Origin: Bacteroidales bacterium | Lineage (GTDB): Bacteria > Bacteroidota > Bacteroidia > Bacteroidales > F082 | Length of the DNA stretch: 45,022 bases | Reading direction: 5' to 3' | Assembly (NCBI GenBank): GCA_028696715.1 | Contig: JAQVGO010000009.1 | Span: 1-45,022, forward strand | Part shown: piece after piece, positions 1-7,605 of the stretch | How the letters are laid out: every line of letters begins with the position of its first letter | Position numbering within the stretch: the stretch's first letter is position 1 | The notes under the pieces: model-generated | Database searches by the model: none | Seen by the model: the letters and a program-made list of their open reading frames with translations, nothing else | What the model was told of the DNA's origin: nothing | Position numbers and translations under genes: made by a program

Positions 1-146
1 TCCGACAGGCGTTTCCGGTTTTTTAAATCCGGAATTACTTTAAACTCAAATGGCAGGTAGCGTTCAATGCGAGTAAAATAAAGCCTCATACCTTCGTCCA
101 GAAACGGCTGGTCAGTTTTTCCAATAAAAAGGAGCAGGATTTTCAT
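1..146 (-). CDS. rlmH: RlmH, 23S rRNA pseudouridine-1915 N3-methyltransferase (5' part only)
   Basis: The minus strand reads from an ATG at 146 off the left edge, giving about 48 residues that start MKILLLFIGKTDQPFLDEG and continue through a segment ending VIPDLKNRKR. This matches the N-terminus of the SPOUT-family RlmH/YbeA proteins, which in Bacteroidetes share the IGKTD and FEFKVIPDLKN motifs. RlmH methylates the pseudouridine at position 1915 in helix 69 of 23S rRNA, acting on the assembled ribosome. The SAM-binding C-terminal knot lies outside the window, so its integrity cannot be judged. The gene is downstream of, and in the same direction as, the AbiE-like pair, with a 20-base gap to the toxin stop. 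Confidence 0.85.
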   Translation of the reverse strand, partial: MKILLLFIGKTDQPFLDEGMRLYFTRIERYLPFEFKVIPDLKNRKRLS

Positions 147-166
147 TTAAATTAAAATTTAGGAGC

Positions 167-976
167 TTACAACAACCAATCAACTTTTTTCAGACACCTC
201 AACACTTCTCTTTCAACCTGTTCAAAATCTGGCAAAGCCTGGATCTGATCAGCCATGGATCTTACCCAACGACCTCGATATTGTGGTAACCGCTGTGTCA
301 GTTTTTGTGAAAAATGATCAGGATTAATCGCTTTATTCTCGCATTTTCTACTGAATTCTTTGCTATACATTTTGACGTCCATCTGTTTTACTTCCAGCAG
401 GTACCAAATGTCATAAAAATCACGCGGCTGCATTCTTTGCATTACCGACCTCATTTTTTCTACTAATACTTCTTCCAAAGAATAACAATGAAGTTGATGT
501 GGAATTTGATCAGAATAGGAAACAATTAATTGCTTTTTCCTTGCTTCAAAAACAAGTTTTTCATTGCCCGAAATATCTACTTTCACGCTTTTGTGTTTGC
601 CTTGTCCACCGAGTGGACCAACATAATTTATGTAAAAATTGAATCCCCCATCCTGATGCTCATTCTCCTCCGTAATTTCCAACGGTATGTTTGCCTCAGT
701 GCTAATGTATTCAAAAACCGACTTAAAATCATCTAAAATTTTATCATTAAGTTCATTATCAAATAATAAAGTAAAATCCAGGTCTTCAGAAAAACGATAC
801 GAATCAAAATATACCTTTTTTAGCAGTGTTCCCCCTTTAAAGATCAAACAGTCAGAGAGAGTATCATGCTGAGCAATTCCCTGAAGCAACCAGGAAAGTA
901 CATAATCCTTCTCAATTTGCTGATCTCTTACATTCGCTTTTCGTGCGATCTGCTGAATTTCTCCGGGCTTAATCAT
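167..976 (-). CDS. AbiEii/AbiGii-type nucleotidyltransferase toxin (type IV toxin-antitoxin)
   Basis: A 269-residue protein of the nucleotidyltransferase family found in AbiEii, AbiGii and MenT toxins. The NTase signature is visible: GGT at about residues 48-50, then the metal-binding pair D65 and D67 in RFSEDLDFTL. A later motif, EKMRSVMQRMQPRDFYD, supplies the conserved Lys, Arg and two Asp residues. Such toxins transfer nucleotides to tRNA or other targets and can abort phage infection. I chose the ATG at 976 because it overlaps the stop of the upstream antitoxin gene by 4 bases (ATGA), the usual translational coupling. An in-frame extension to 1030 would overlap that gene by 58 bases. No key residue is missing, so the toxin looks intact. 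Confidence 0.85.
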   Translation of the reverse strand: MIKPGEIQQIARKANVRDQQIEKDYVLSWLLQGIAQHDTLSDCLIFKGGTLLKKVYFDSYRFSEDLDFTLLFDNELNDKILDDFKSVFEYISTEANIPLEITEENEHQDGGFNFYINYVGPLGGQGKHKSVKVDISGNEKLVFEARKKQLIVSYSDQIPHQLHCYSLEEVLVEKMRSVMQRMQPRDFYDIWYLLEVKQMDVKMYSKEFSRKCENKAINPDHFSQKLTQRLPQYRGRWVRSMADQIQALPDFEQVEREVLRCLKKVDWLL

Positions 977-1794
977 GTGTATATGGCAGATTGAATTGTT
1001 TCTAAATCCAAATTTTGCTGAATGCTCCAACGGCTATGCCATTTACCTTCTTTGGGTAATTCTGTATCAAGCACTACGTAGGACTTTGTTTTCAGGTCTT
1101 GAAGCATATCCAATATTTCAGTCCCTATTTGGAGTGCTTCCAGCAAAAAACCCAGTCTCTTTATAACTGCTTGCGAGTCAAATTTCTTGGCATAATCTAA
1201 AAGCTGTTTAAACTTGATTTTATCCTTCGATACGTGAATAGCTTTGGCAATTTCAACAATACCACCAGCGTAATCAGGTTTAAACAAACAGTCGATAAAA
1301 GTTTTTTCCAGATCTGAACACCAAACTTTGTGATAACTATCTAACCAAACTTTTTGGGCACCAAAAAAATGTCCTTCGTTGTGATAAATAAATTGAAAGT
1401 TAATATTTCTAATTTCAATCTGAGAAGGTCGCATTTGAGCAGCAACAACAATCTGTTCTTTCAATGATGGTTGAGTGATTAAATTATGTATTTGCATGGC
1501 CGAATAATAACCAATATAATGCGGCACCTCTTTTGTTAAAGCTTCTGCCAACAAATGCCAATCAGGCATAAAGGCTTCCGGGTCTTGTTCATATGGAATC
1601 AGATAATACAAACCTTTTTTTAAGCGCATTAGCAAGCCACGCCTTACCATATCACTTAGTAATTCCTTTAAGGCACTTTCGCTTGAACTCGGAAGTGCTT
1701 TTCGGGCTTCAACGTAATCAAAATAATGCTGCTCAATGGCATTGAAATACTTCAACAGTTCACCTGAGCGGTTTGAAATATTTTTATTTTTCAT
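973..1794 (-). CDS. AbiEi-type antitoxin with N-terminal winged helix
   Basis: A 273-residue protein in the arrangement of AbiEi antitoxins. Residues of roughly 10-75 look like a winged helix (ARKALPSSSESALKELLSDM, then MRLKKGLYY), followed by the conserved region with YYSAMQIHNL and WCSDLEKTFIDCL typical of AbiEi-family regulators. In type IV systems the antitoxin represses its own operon through the winged helix and opposes the toxin without forming a stable complex. The ATG at 1794 is preferred over a TTG at 1833, which would add 13 residues lacking similarity to anything I know. It is the first gene of a two-gene operon with the toxin, which starts inside its stop codon. The roughly 175 bases upstream contain no promoter I would defend. 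Confidence 0.8.
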   Translation of the reverse strand: MKNKNISNRSGELLKYFNAIEQHYFDYVEARKALPSSSESALKELLSDMVRRGLLMRLKKGLYYLIPYEQDPEAFMPDWHLLAEALTKEVPHYIGYYSAMQIHNLITQPSLKEQIVVAAQMRPSQIEIRNINFQFIYHNEGHFFGAQKVWLDSYHKVWCSDLEKTFIDCLFKPDYAGGIVEIAKAIHVSKDKIKFKQLLDYAKKFDSQAVIKRLGFLLEALQIGTEILDMLQDLKTKSYVVLDTELPKEGKWHSRWSIQQNLDLETIQSAIYT

Positions 1795-1969
1795 ATCAAT
1801 TAAGTCAGCTAATAACTGACCACAATGATACAAAATATAATTATTGATTAGGTAATGCTTATTAAAAAAATCGAAATTTAACTCAAAAAACAGCTTAATT
1901 CACATCCGGTAATTAGCAAGTTGAGCTTAGAAACTATAAATAATACCAGTGTAATTCGCTTATTATAAA

Positions 1970-2263
1970 TTATTTAAGCCTGGAAACAGATTTAGCATTT
2001 ACGAATAAATAAACAATGAAGATTTCTTCCTGCTTAACTTCATAAAAAACAGATGTTTGCTTACTTAATACAGCTTTTCGAAGTCGGGGTTGCACCTCTG
2101 AAACCGGAAATAAAAGCGGATTGCTACAAATGAGATCAAGATGCTTTGAAAGCTTATATTTAAAGTGTTCAACTTCTTTTTGACTTCATTTCGAAGTCAG
2201 GTAAGCAATGATTTCTTCAAGATTCAAAACAGCTTCATCCGTCCAAAAAACTTTATAGCCCAT
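1970..2263 (-). pseudogene. ParE/RelE-type toxin interrupted by an in-frame TGA
   Basis: Reading from the ATG at 2263 gives 25 residues (MGYKVFWTDEAVLNLEEIIA, then YLTSK), a TGA at 2188-2186, then 71 more residues in the same frame (SQKEVEHF..., ending VNAKSVSRLK and TAA at 1970). Together the 97 codons have the length and pattern of a RelE/ParE fold: N-terminal strand, two helices, then strands with LRKAVLSKQTSVFYEV and IFIVYLF. Family members often carry Trp at the interrupted position (YL...W[SG]..EA..F), so TGG to TGA is the simplest origin. The gene overlaps the antitoxin stop by 11 bases. As read, the product would be a 25-residue fragment without a catalytic core, so the toxin is probably dead unless the stop is read through or is a sequencing error. 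Confidence 0.8.
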
Positions 2264-2480
2264 ATTTTCGCTTTACATCACTATGAGGCACAAACCTACC
2301 ATTATCAAGGTCATTCAGCCCTCTTTCAATCCCTGCCCGTTGCTCTTGACTTAACTCAGCTCCCCAGTCCCCGGATCCAATTTTTGAATCCATTACTGAT
2401 TTTAGAAACTTAAGCGTATCTTTATCATTAATCCTTGTAAGCCAATTTATTAGTTCTAATTTTATTGCTTCCTGACTCAT
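2253..2480 (-). CDS. Antitoxin partner of the ParE/RelE-type toxin
   Basis: A 75-residue protein starting MSQEAIKLELINWLTRINDK. It has the layout of small Bacteroidetes antitoxins encoded just before ParE/RelE toxins: two N-terminal helices likely for dimerisation or DNA contact, then an acidic linker (ELSQEQRAGIERGLNDLDNG), then a basic tail (RFVPHSDVKRKYGL) expected to wrap the toxin. An in-frame TTG at 2498 could add six residues, but the ATG at 2480 is the standard choice. The gene is intact although its toxin partner carries a nonsense codon, so it may survive as an orphan antitoxin or autorepressor. Similarity is judged from layout only. Confidence 0.7.
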   Translation of the reverse strand: MSQEAIKLELINWLTRINDKDTLKFLKSVMDSKIGSGDWGAELSQEQRAGIERGLNDLDNGRFVPHSDVKRKYGL

Positions 2481-2538
2481 GCTGCTATTTTTCTTCAAAA
2501 ATAATATTAATCGTTCACACTGTCAACGAAAGTAAATT

Positions 2539-3381
2539 TCACCCCATTTGTTGCATCAAAACCACCTTATTGAGTGCTTCCCTGTCGAGATTTGTGGCAA
2601 TCTTTTTTCGGTCGCAGAAATGGAGCAGATCCTGAGTACTGAGGTTTCCAACCATTTCGTCAGCTGCTGTGGGGCAACCCCCCAAGCCGTTATGAACCGT
2701 TTCGAAGCTGCGTACGCCGGCTTCCCAGGCTGCTTCGAGCTTGGCAAAACTCTCAGATGGTCTTGTATGCAGGTGAAGTCCAAAATCAACTTCAGGAAAA
2801 GCTGGAATCAATGCTTCATAAACCTTATAAATCGTATCCGGTGTGGCTTCGCCCAGGATGTCAGACAAAGGCTGCCTGCGTACACCCAGCTCATAAAGCT
2901 TTGCTGCTCCGTCGATTACCATTTGAATGCTCCAATCATCTCCATAAGGATTGCCCAAAGCCATCGAAAGATAAATAACCAGACCAACCTGATTTGGAAA
3001 AGCCAGCTCGGTAATCTCCTTTACAATAGTCAAAGCTTCCGTTTCGGTGGCGTTCAGATTGCGTTTCAAAAAGGTGGGCGAAATGGAAAAAGGATACGAC
3101 AGACATTGCACGCGTTTGCATTTCAGGGCTTCTTCGGTGCCTCGTTTATTCACCACGAGAGCCATAATTTCAGGTGGATTTTCGGGCAATTCAAGTCCCT
3201 TGATCACCTCACGGGTATCGGCCATTTGTGGAATAACTTTTGGCGAAACAAAACTTCCAACATCCAAAGTGTTAAAACCTACCTTTAGCAAAGCATTGAT
3301 ATACTGTTGCTTGTTAATTGTCGGAATGAAATTTTTGATGCCCTGCATGGCATCACGGGCGGTTTCTGTGATGTGTATCAT
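2539..3381 (-). CDS. Hydroxymethylglutaryl-CoA lyase
   Basis: A 280-residue DRE-TIM protein that cleaves HMG-CoA to acetoacetate and acetyl-CoA, the last step of leucine catabolism. Visible catalytic features are the RD...Q motif (R9, D10, Q13), FVSPK at 44-48, the metal-binding pair H203 and H205 in LHLHTR, the signature GLGGCP with catalytic C236, and N246 in GNLSTQD. The usual second cysteine motif (LGCPY) reads LGNPY here, which is not known to be essential. Length is slightly short of the roughly 300 residues of bacterial and mitochondrial enzymes. It lies 124 bases downstream of a second lyase-family gene and points the same way. The other enzymes of the pathway are at 10459-16037 on the opposite strand. 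Confidence 0.85.
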   Translation of the reverse strand: MIHITETARDAMQGIKNFIPTINKQQYINALLKVGFNTLDVGSFVSPKVIPQMADTREVIKGLELPENPPEIMALVVNKRGTEEALKCKRVQCLSYPFSISPTFLKRNLNATETEALTIVKEITELAFPNQVGLVIYLSMALGNPYGDDWSIQMVIDGAAKLYELGVRRQPLSDILGEATPDTIYKVYEALIPAFPEVDFGLHLHTRPSESFAKLEAAWEAGVRSFETVHNGLGGCPTAADEMVGNLSTQDLLHFCDRKKIATNLDREALNKVVLMQQMG

Positions 3382-3505
3382 GATGCTTAGTTAGCCTGTG
3401 CGCAAATTAATGAAATGAAGCTGTCAGCTAAAATACTAAAATGAACCACACAGACGCTTCCTTTAACAGCTTTTAAGCTTTTTGAAGCAGTGAAATAATC
3501 TTCCG

Positions 3506-4519
3506 CTATTTTCTTCCGGAAAGTGATTTTGGGATGCGACCCTGATGAATGCTCTCGGAACGGAGCTTACGGCCTACAATTCTTTCAACCATTTTTCCTG
3601 TTTCCAAAATGCGATCAATATCCAGATTGGTTTCAATACCCATCTCATCCATCATCACCACCATATCTTCGGTTGTGACAAGCCCAACAGCAGTGGCCTC
3701 GTTGTAGTAATATTTGCCCGTACCAGAAACCGGCACACCGTCAACAAAATTAGCCGGTTGTCCGCCAATGCCACCCATTGTGGATTCGTAATTGGTCATA
3801 CCAGCCTGCAAAGCCGCCAGTATATTAGCCATTCCCCAGCCGCGCGTGGTATGCAGATGAACAATATGCTTGGAAGGATCCTGAAACTTATCCATCAGCA
3901 TGGAAAAATAGCGGTAAATCCTGTCAGGAGAAGCCGAACCGTCGTGATCAGCGTGTTCGATATCCGTGGCTCCTACATCGAACCAGCGTTGTGAAAAATC
4001 AACCGCCTTGCTCATTTCGGTTGGCCCTTCGATAGGGCAACCCCAAATGGTGCTAACGGTGCCATTCACTTTCATGCCGGCATCCAGTGCCATTGGGATG
4101 TACTTCTCACCCATCTTAAAGTATTCTTCGATTGTGAGACCGGAATTTTTCATCTGATGCGACTCGCTGGTGCTTACCATTAGTAAAATCCTGTCGGGGC
4201 CATAGCCTTCTTTCCGGGCTTCGATGGCACGCTCGATGGCTTTTTCGCGGATCGTTACGGCTGTAAGTTTTACAGCTGGCAGCAGATGGTGAATGCGTTT
4301 GCTACTGCGTACCTGACGGAAAAGCGCATCAGCGTCCTTAAACTGTGGCATACCCTTAGGGTTCCCAAAATTTGTGATCTCAACATGTTTAAAACCGGAA
4401 AGGATCAGCTCTTCGGTGAGCCAAAGCTTTGCTTCTGTGGGTATAAACTTTTCTTCGTGCTGGAAGCCGTCACGAACTGTAATATCTCCGATCGTAACTT
4501 TTTTGGGATAGTGCATCAT
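3506..4519 (-). CDS. HMG-CoA-lyase-family protein lacking the catalytic cysteine
   Basis: A 337-residue DRE-TIM protein. The first strand motif GDITVRDGFQHEEK carries R16, D17 and Q20, WGCPIEG at 159-165 matches the LGCPYEG motif of true lyases, and the metal pair H221/H223 in VHLHTTRGWG is present. At the position of the active-site loop it reads GGIGGQPANFVDG, so the catalytic Cys of GGCP is replaced by Gln254. The loop that follows is also longer than in HMG-CoA lyase. The barrel and metal site thus look functional but the general acid is missing, so the reaction is probably an altered aldol or Claisen cleavage or condensation on a related acyl-CoA. The next gene on this strand is a normal lyase, which argues against simple redundancy. 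Substrate unknown. Confidence 0.75.
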   Translation of the reverse strand: MMHYPKKVTIGDITVRDGFQHEEKFIPTEAKLWLTEELILSGFKHVEITNFGNPKGMPQFKDADALFRQVRSSKRIHHLLPAVKLTAVTIREKAIERAIEARKEGYGPDRILLMVSTSESHQMKNSGLTIEEYFKMGEKYIPMALDAGMKVNGTVSTIWGCPIEGPTEMSKAVDFSQRWFDVGATDIEHADHDGSASPDRIYRYFSMLMDKFQDPSKHIVHLHTTRGWGMANILAALQAGMTNYESTMGGIGGQPANFVDGVPVSGTGKYYYNEATAVGLVTTEDMVVMMDEMGIETNLDIDRILETGKMVERIVGRKLRSESIHQGRIPKSLSGRK

Positions 4520-4703
4520 ATTGTTTTTCTGAGTAGATTTTTGATTGGCTAAAATAGACAGATTTTTGTATTAGTGATCATTAGGTGAAACAAACCGGAT
4601 GCTAAAAAGTTTTGATGATGTTGATAACTGACCAAAGGATTGCAATAAAAAATTAAATCAGGCGATAATTCATTAGCTTTGCACATATAAAAATTTTGAC
4701 CGT
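4520..4703. other. Divergent intergenic region between the lyase paralogue and the sensor kinase
   Basis: These 184 bases separate two divergently transcribed operons and should hold promoters for both. On the plus strand a clear TAnnTTTG box lies at 4674-4681. On the minus strand I see no convincing box; a CAAAGGAT near 4633 is only a partial match. No hairpin or open reading frame of note is present. Confidence 0.5.
4674..4681 (+). promoter_or_regulatory. Bacteroidetes -7 box (TAGCTTTG) for the kinase-regulator pair
   Basis: TAGCTTTG fits the Bacteroidetes primary-sigma -7 consensus TAnnTTTG and sits in the extended form TTAGCTTTGCA. It is 22 bases upstream of the kinase ATG at 4704, which would leave a leader of about 15 bases. 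No TTG lies at the usual 19-base spacing, so the -33 element is weak or absent. Confidence 0.55.
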
Positions 4704-5654
4704 ATGCTTACGCAAATTGCCCTCATTTTGGCTGTAGGCTTACAATTGGTATCCGCGGTTATTGTAATCAGCCTGATCAGGGCAACAAAATACAATTCGA
4801 GTTGGATTTTGCTTTCGATTGCTTTTTTGTTGATGGCATTCCGGCGTATTGCCGATTTCATTATTCCAAATCTCGAAACCGGAGTAAGAGAAAAGTTTAA
4901 TGTCCTAAATAGCTGGACAAGTTTTTTGATCTCGCTTTTGATGGTTGTGGGTGTGTTTTATGTTCGAAAGGTTTTACATCATTTGTTTAAGTTGGAAGAG
5001 CTTCGCCGAAGCTCAGAAAAACAGCTTTTGAATGCAGTGATTAAAACGGAAGAAAACGAACGAAAACGATTTTCAAAAGAACTTCACGATGGTCTTGGTC
5101 CCCTGTTGAGTGCCGTAAAAATGTCTATCAGTACACTGATTTATAATGAAAAGGAAGGCCAGAAAAAATCCATTCAAAGCAATGCATTGGCTTTGGTTAA
5201 TGAATCTATTTCGAGCCTGCGGGAGTTGTCAAATAATATGAGCCCACATGTGCTCGAAAACTTTGGTTTAAAGGCAGCCATCGAAGCTTTTTGCTCTAAG
5301 CTTATCAATAATGCGGTGAACATTAAGTTTAAAACCAATATCGGAAACAAAAAATACAGCACCCACATTGAAATTGTGATTTACCGGAGTATTTGCGAGC
5401 TGGTAAACAACACCTTTAAACATGCCAAGGCAAAAAATGTTTCGATTCATTTGTTTGAAATGGAAAACCACCTCAATTTGCAATTCAGGGACGACGGAAT
5501 CGGATTTGATGTGGAGGAAATATTTAGATCAAGTTCTTCGGGCATGGGCCTATACAACATTAACTCAAGAGTTAAGTCTCTCAGTGGAAATTTTACTGTA
5601 GATAGCACGCCAAATGCCGGAGCCACAATAACGATGCAAATACCTTTTCAATAA
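4704..5654 (+). CDS. NarL-type membrane sensor histidine kinase
   Basis: A 316-residue kinase. Three hydrophobic segments at about 4-25, 33-52 and 72-90 form a small membrane anchor without a periplasmic sensor domain. A short coiled coil follows, then the HisKA_3 dimerisation box (NERKRFSKELHDGLGPLLSA) with phosphoacceptor H128, and a HATPase domain with the N box (ELVNNTFKHA) and G box (RDDGIGFD). This architecture always pairs with LuxR/NarL-type regulators, and the next gene, one base downstream, encodes one. The signal is unknown; since the Pst-like transporter follows directly, phosphate or membrane status is a reasonable guess (inference). Confidence 0.9.
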   Translation: MLTQIALILAVGLQLVSAVIVISLIRATKYNSSWILLSIAFLLMAFRRIADFIIPNLETGVREKFNVLNSWTSFLISLLMVVGVFYVRKVLHHLFKLEELRRSSEKQLLNAVIKTEENERKRFSKELHDGLGPLLSAVKMSISTLIYNEKEGQKKSIQSNALALVNESISSLRELSNNMSPHVLENFGLKAAIEAFCSKLINNAVNIKFKTNIGNKKYSTHIEIVIYRSICELVNNTFKHAKAKNVSIHLFEMENHLNLQFRDDGIGFDVEEIFRSSSSGMGLYNINSRVKSLSGNFTVDSTPNAGATITMQIPFQ

Positions 5655-5655
5655 A

Positions 5656-6306
5656 ATGCAAAAACATTCATTTGATCTTATCATTGCGGATGATCATAAA
5701 TTGTTCAGGAATGGATTGAATATGCTGCTTTCAACGATTTTTCCGCACATCACAATCCGGGAGGCTGCCAATGGAACTGATTGCCTTGAATTGATCCAGG
5801 AATCGAGACCAGACGTTGTGTTGATGGACATTGATATGCCTGAATTAAATGGTATTGAGGCTACCCAAAAAGCCTTGCAACTTTATCCCGATCTCAATAT
5901 CATTGCACTCTCAATGCACGGAGATGAAGCCTATTATTTTAGAATGATTGAAGCAGGTGCCAAGGGATTTTTGCTTAAAAGTTCTGATATCGAAGAGGTT
6001 AAATCTGCCATTGAAAATGTAATGGCAAATCAGTATTTTTTCTCGAATGAGTTGTTAAAAAAAATGGTTGACCACATCCGGTTCAACAATGATGAAAAAG
6101 TGAAAACATCTGTTTTTTCGGATCGCGAACAGGAAATTCTTGAATTGATATGCAAAGGCTTTTCCAATCTGGAAATTAGTGAAAGGTTATTCATCAGCAA
6201 ACGCACTGTTGATAAGCATCGTGCCAATCTGCTCGAAAAAGCGGAGGCCCGAAACACAGCACAATTGATAATGAATGCCATTAAGCACAATTGGATAAAT
6301 ATTTGA
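5656..6306 (+). CDS. NarL/LuxR-type response regulator
   Basis: A 216-residue regulator. The N-terminal receiver has the acidic pair D12/D13, phosphoacceptor D58 in LMDIDMPELNG, and K108 in GFLLKSS. The C-terminal LuxR-type helix-turn-helix runs from about 150 (SDREQEILELICKGFSNLEI, then FISKRTVDKHRANLLEKAEA). It is partnered with the kinase one base upstream. The next gene is pstS, whose 167-base leader contains two identical 13-base repeats that are good candidates for this regulator's binding sites (inference). Control of a Pst transporter by a NarL-type rather than an OmpR-type (PhoB) regulator would be unusual. Confidence 0.92.
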   Translation: MQKHSFDLIIADDHKLFRNGLNMLLSTIFPHITIREAANGTDCLELIQESRPDVVLMDIDMPELNGIEATQKALQLYPDLNIIALSMHGDEAYYFRMIEAGAKGFLLKSSDIEEVKSAIENVMANQYFFSNELLKKMVDHIRFNNDEKVKTSVFSDREQEILELICKGFSNLEISERLFISKRTVDKHRANLLEKAEARNTAQLIMNAIKHNWINI

Positions 6307-6343
6307 TAATCATATTGATACATTGATTGGTTTGATGTCAATA

Positions 6344-6380
6344 TAAGTATAAATACCCATATACGATTAAGTATAAATAC
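6344..6380 (+). promoter_or_regulatory. Tandem 13-base direct repeats, candidate activator sites for pstS
   Basis: TAAGTATAAATAC occurs at 6344-6356 and again, without mismatch, at 6368-6380, 24 bases start to start. Each copy contains the dyad GTAT-AA-ATAC, as expected for a dimeric helix-turn-helix protein. They lie upstream of the pstS -7 box at 6428-6435, with centres near -68 and -92 of a start site placed about seven bases after that box, a position typical for activators. I did not notice another copy elsewhere in the window. Confidence 0.55.
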
Positions 6381-6427
6381 GTTCTAAAAAGGGTATTTTG
6401 AGTGTGTTTTAAGCCTTATACTCCCCA

Positions 6428-6435
6428 TATATTTG
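6428..6435 (+). promoter_or_regulatory. Bacteroidetes -7 box (TATATTTG) for the pst genes
   Basis: TATATTTG is an exact TAnnTTTG match 38 bases before the pstS ATG at 6474 and continues into GCA as in other extended boxes here. The -33 region reads TGTTTTAAG, a poor TTG match, consistent with a promoter that needs an activator at the repeats just upstream. Confidence 0.55.
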
Positions 6436-6473
6436 CATTTTATGGTGATTACAAATCCAAAAACTGATTTAAA

Positions 6474-7478
6474 ATGCAATCCAAAACCAATTTATTCCAA
6501 AACGGACTATTTTTTTTATTGAGTCTGAGTATGATGTTTTTTTCCTGTACTTCGGGAAACAGGCAGGGCAAGCAAAAGAAATCAAAACCAAAAATATCCA
6601 TTTCCGGAGCATTTGCGCTTTATCCCCTTACTGTGCGGTGGTCAGAAGTTTTTAACAGGGAAAATCCCAACATTAAGATCGACATCAGTGCCGGAGGTGC
6701 AGGTAAGGGAATGGTTGATGCCATGTCGGGCATGGTTGATCTGGGAATGTTTTCGCGGCATATAACCGAAGCCGAACAGGCACAGGGAGTTTGGTATATC
6801 GCTGTGGCCAAAGATGCGGTGGTGCCAACCATCAATGCTAAAAATCCGGCATTGGAAATGATACAGCAAAAGGGGATTCAACGATCCGTTTTTCAGGAAA
6901 TATACCTGGAAAAACACAACAAAAAATGGTCTGATCTTACAGGGAATTCAAAAGATAATGAAGTCATAAAAGTTTATACCCGTTCTGATGCCTGTGGTGC
7001 TGCAGAAATGTGGGCGCAATTTCTTGGCAAAAGTCAGGAAAACCTTGAAGGAATTGGCATTTTTGGCGATCCTGGCATTGCAGATGCAGTTAAAAGCGAC
7101 CTGAATGGAATAGGCTTTAACAACATCATTTTTGCCTACGACCTCAAAACCGGAGAGCCTTTCGAAGGATTGGGAATCATTCCAATTGACTTGAATGAGA
7201 ACGGGAAAATTGATCCGGAAGAGAATTTTTATGGCCAGATAACCGATATCAACAGGGCAATAGCCAATAATCAATATCCATCTCCGCCAGCCAGAGAACT
7301 TTATTTTGTTGCTAAATCTTATCCCCAAAATGAATATGTGCTGCAATTCCTGAAATGGATCTTAACCGAAGGCCAGCAATATGTTGAAGAAGCGGGGTAT
7401 GTGCCACTGGATGAACAGAGTTTGAAAATCCAGCTTCAAAAATTGAATAGGGATGCAGCTGATAATAACGATCAGTGA
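6474..7478 (+). CDS. pstS: Phosphate-binding lipoprotein, PstS-like
   Basis: A 334-residue substrate-binding protein. The N-terminus is a lipoprotein signal peptide with lipobox MFFSC and acylated C25. The mature part begins ISGAFALYPLTVRWSEVF and continues with SAGGAGKGMVDAMSG and VDLGMFSR, the PstS phosphate-loop pattern (family members read GGSG.G...G.VDIG.SSR). A calcium-loop-like stretch, DLNENGKIDPEE, occurs at about residue 240. It probably delivers phosphate to the PstC/PstA channel, though a related oxyanion cannot be excluded. A 127-base gap to pstC may let the binding protein be made in excess. Its position after a two-component pair suggests regulation by it. Confidence 0.85.
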   Translation: MQSKTNLFQNGLFFLLSLSMMFFSCTSGNRQGKQKKSKPKISISGAFALYPLTVRWSEVFNRENPNIKIDISAGGAGKGMVDAMSGMVDLGMFSRHITEAEQAQGVWYIAVAKDAVVPTINAKNPALEMIQQKGIQRSVFQEIYLEKHNKKWSDLTGNSKDNEVIKVYTRSDACGAAEMWAQFLGKSQENLEGIGIFGDPGIADAVKSDLNGIGFNNIIFAYDLKTGEPFEGLGIIPIDLNENGKIDPEENFYGQITDINRAIANNQYPSPPARELYFVAKSYPQNEYVLQFLKWILTEGQQYVEEAGYVPLDEQSLKIQLQKLNRDAADNNDQ

Positions 7479-7605
7479 AAGTTTTGACAGATTTAAGTGA
7501 ATGGACAAGCTGAGTAAGCCTTTAAATTGCATTAATATTTAAACTTTTTGTTTTCAGTGAGGACAAGTTAAATGACAAAGCGAAAATCATGTATATAAAA
7601 GTGTA

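Noticed and set aside
976-1030. Extended N-terminus of the AbiEii-type toxin
   Set aside because: It would overlap the antitoxin gene by 58 bases; the ATG at 976 gives the usual 4-base overlap and the known family start.
2186-2188. The TGA in the toxin as a selenocysteine codon
   Set aside because: The hairpin overlaps the TGA instead of starting just after it, no SelA/SelB/SelC-type genes are seen, and toxins of this family have Trp rather than Cys at this place.
2548-3288. 246-codon open frame opposite the HMG-CoA lyase
   Set aside because: It lies fully antisense to a gene with clear catalytic motifs, has no recognisable domain, and is explained by codon bias of the real gene.
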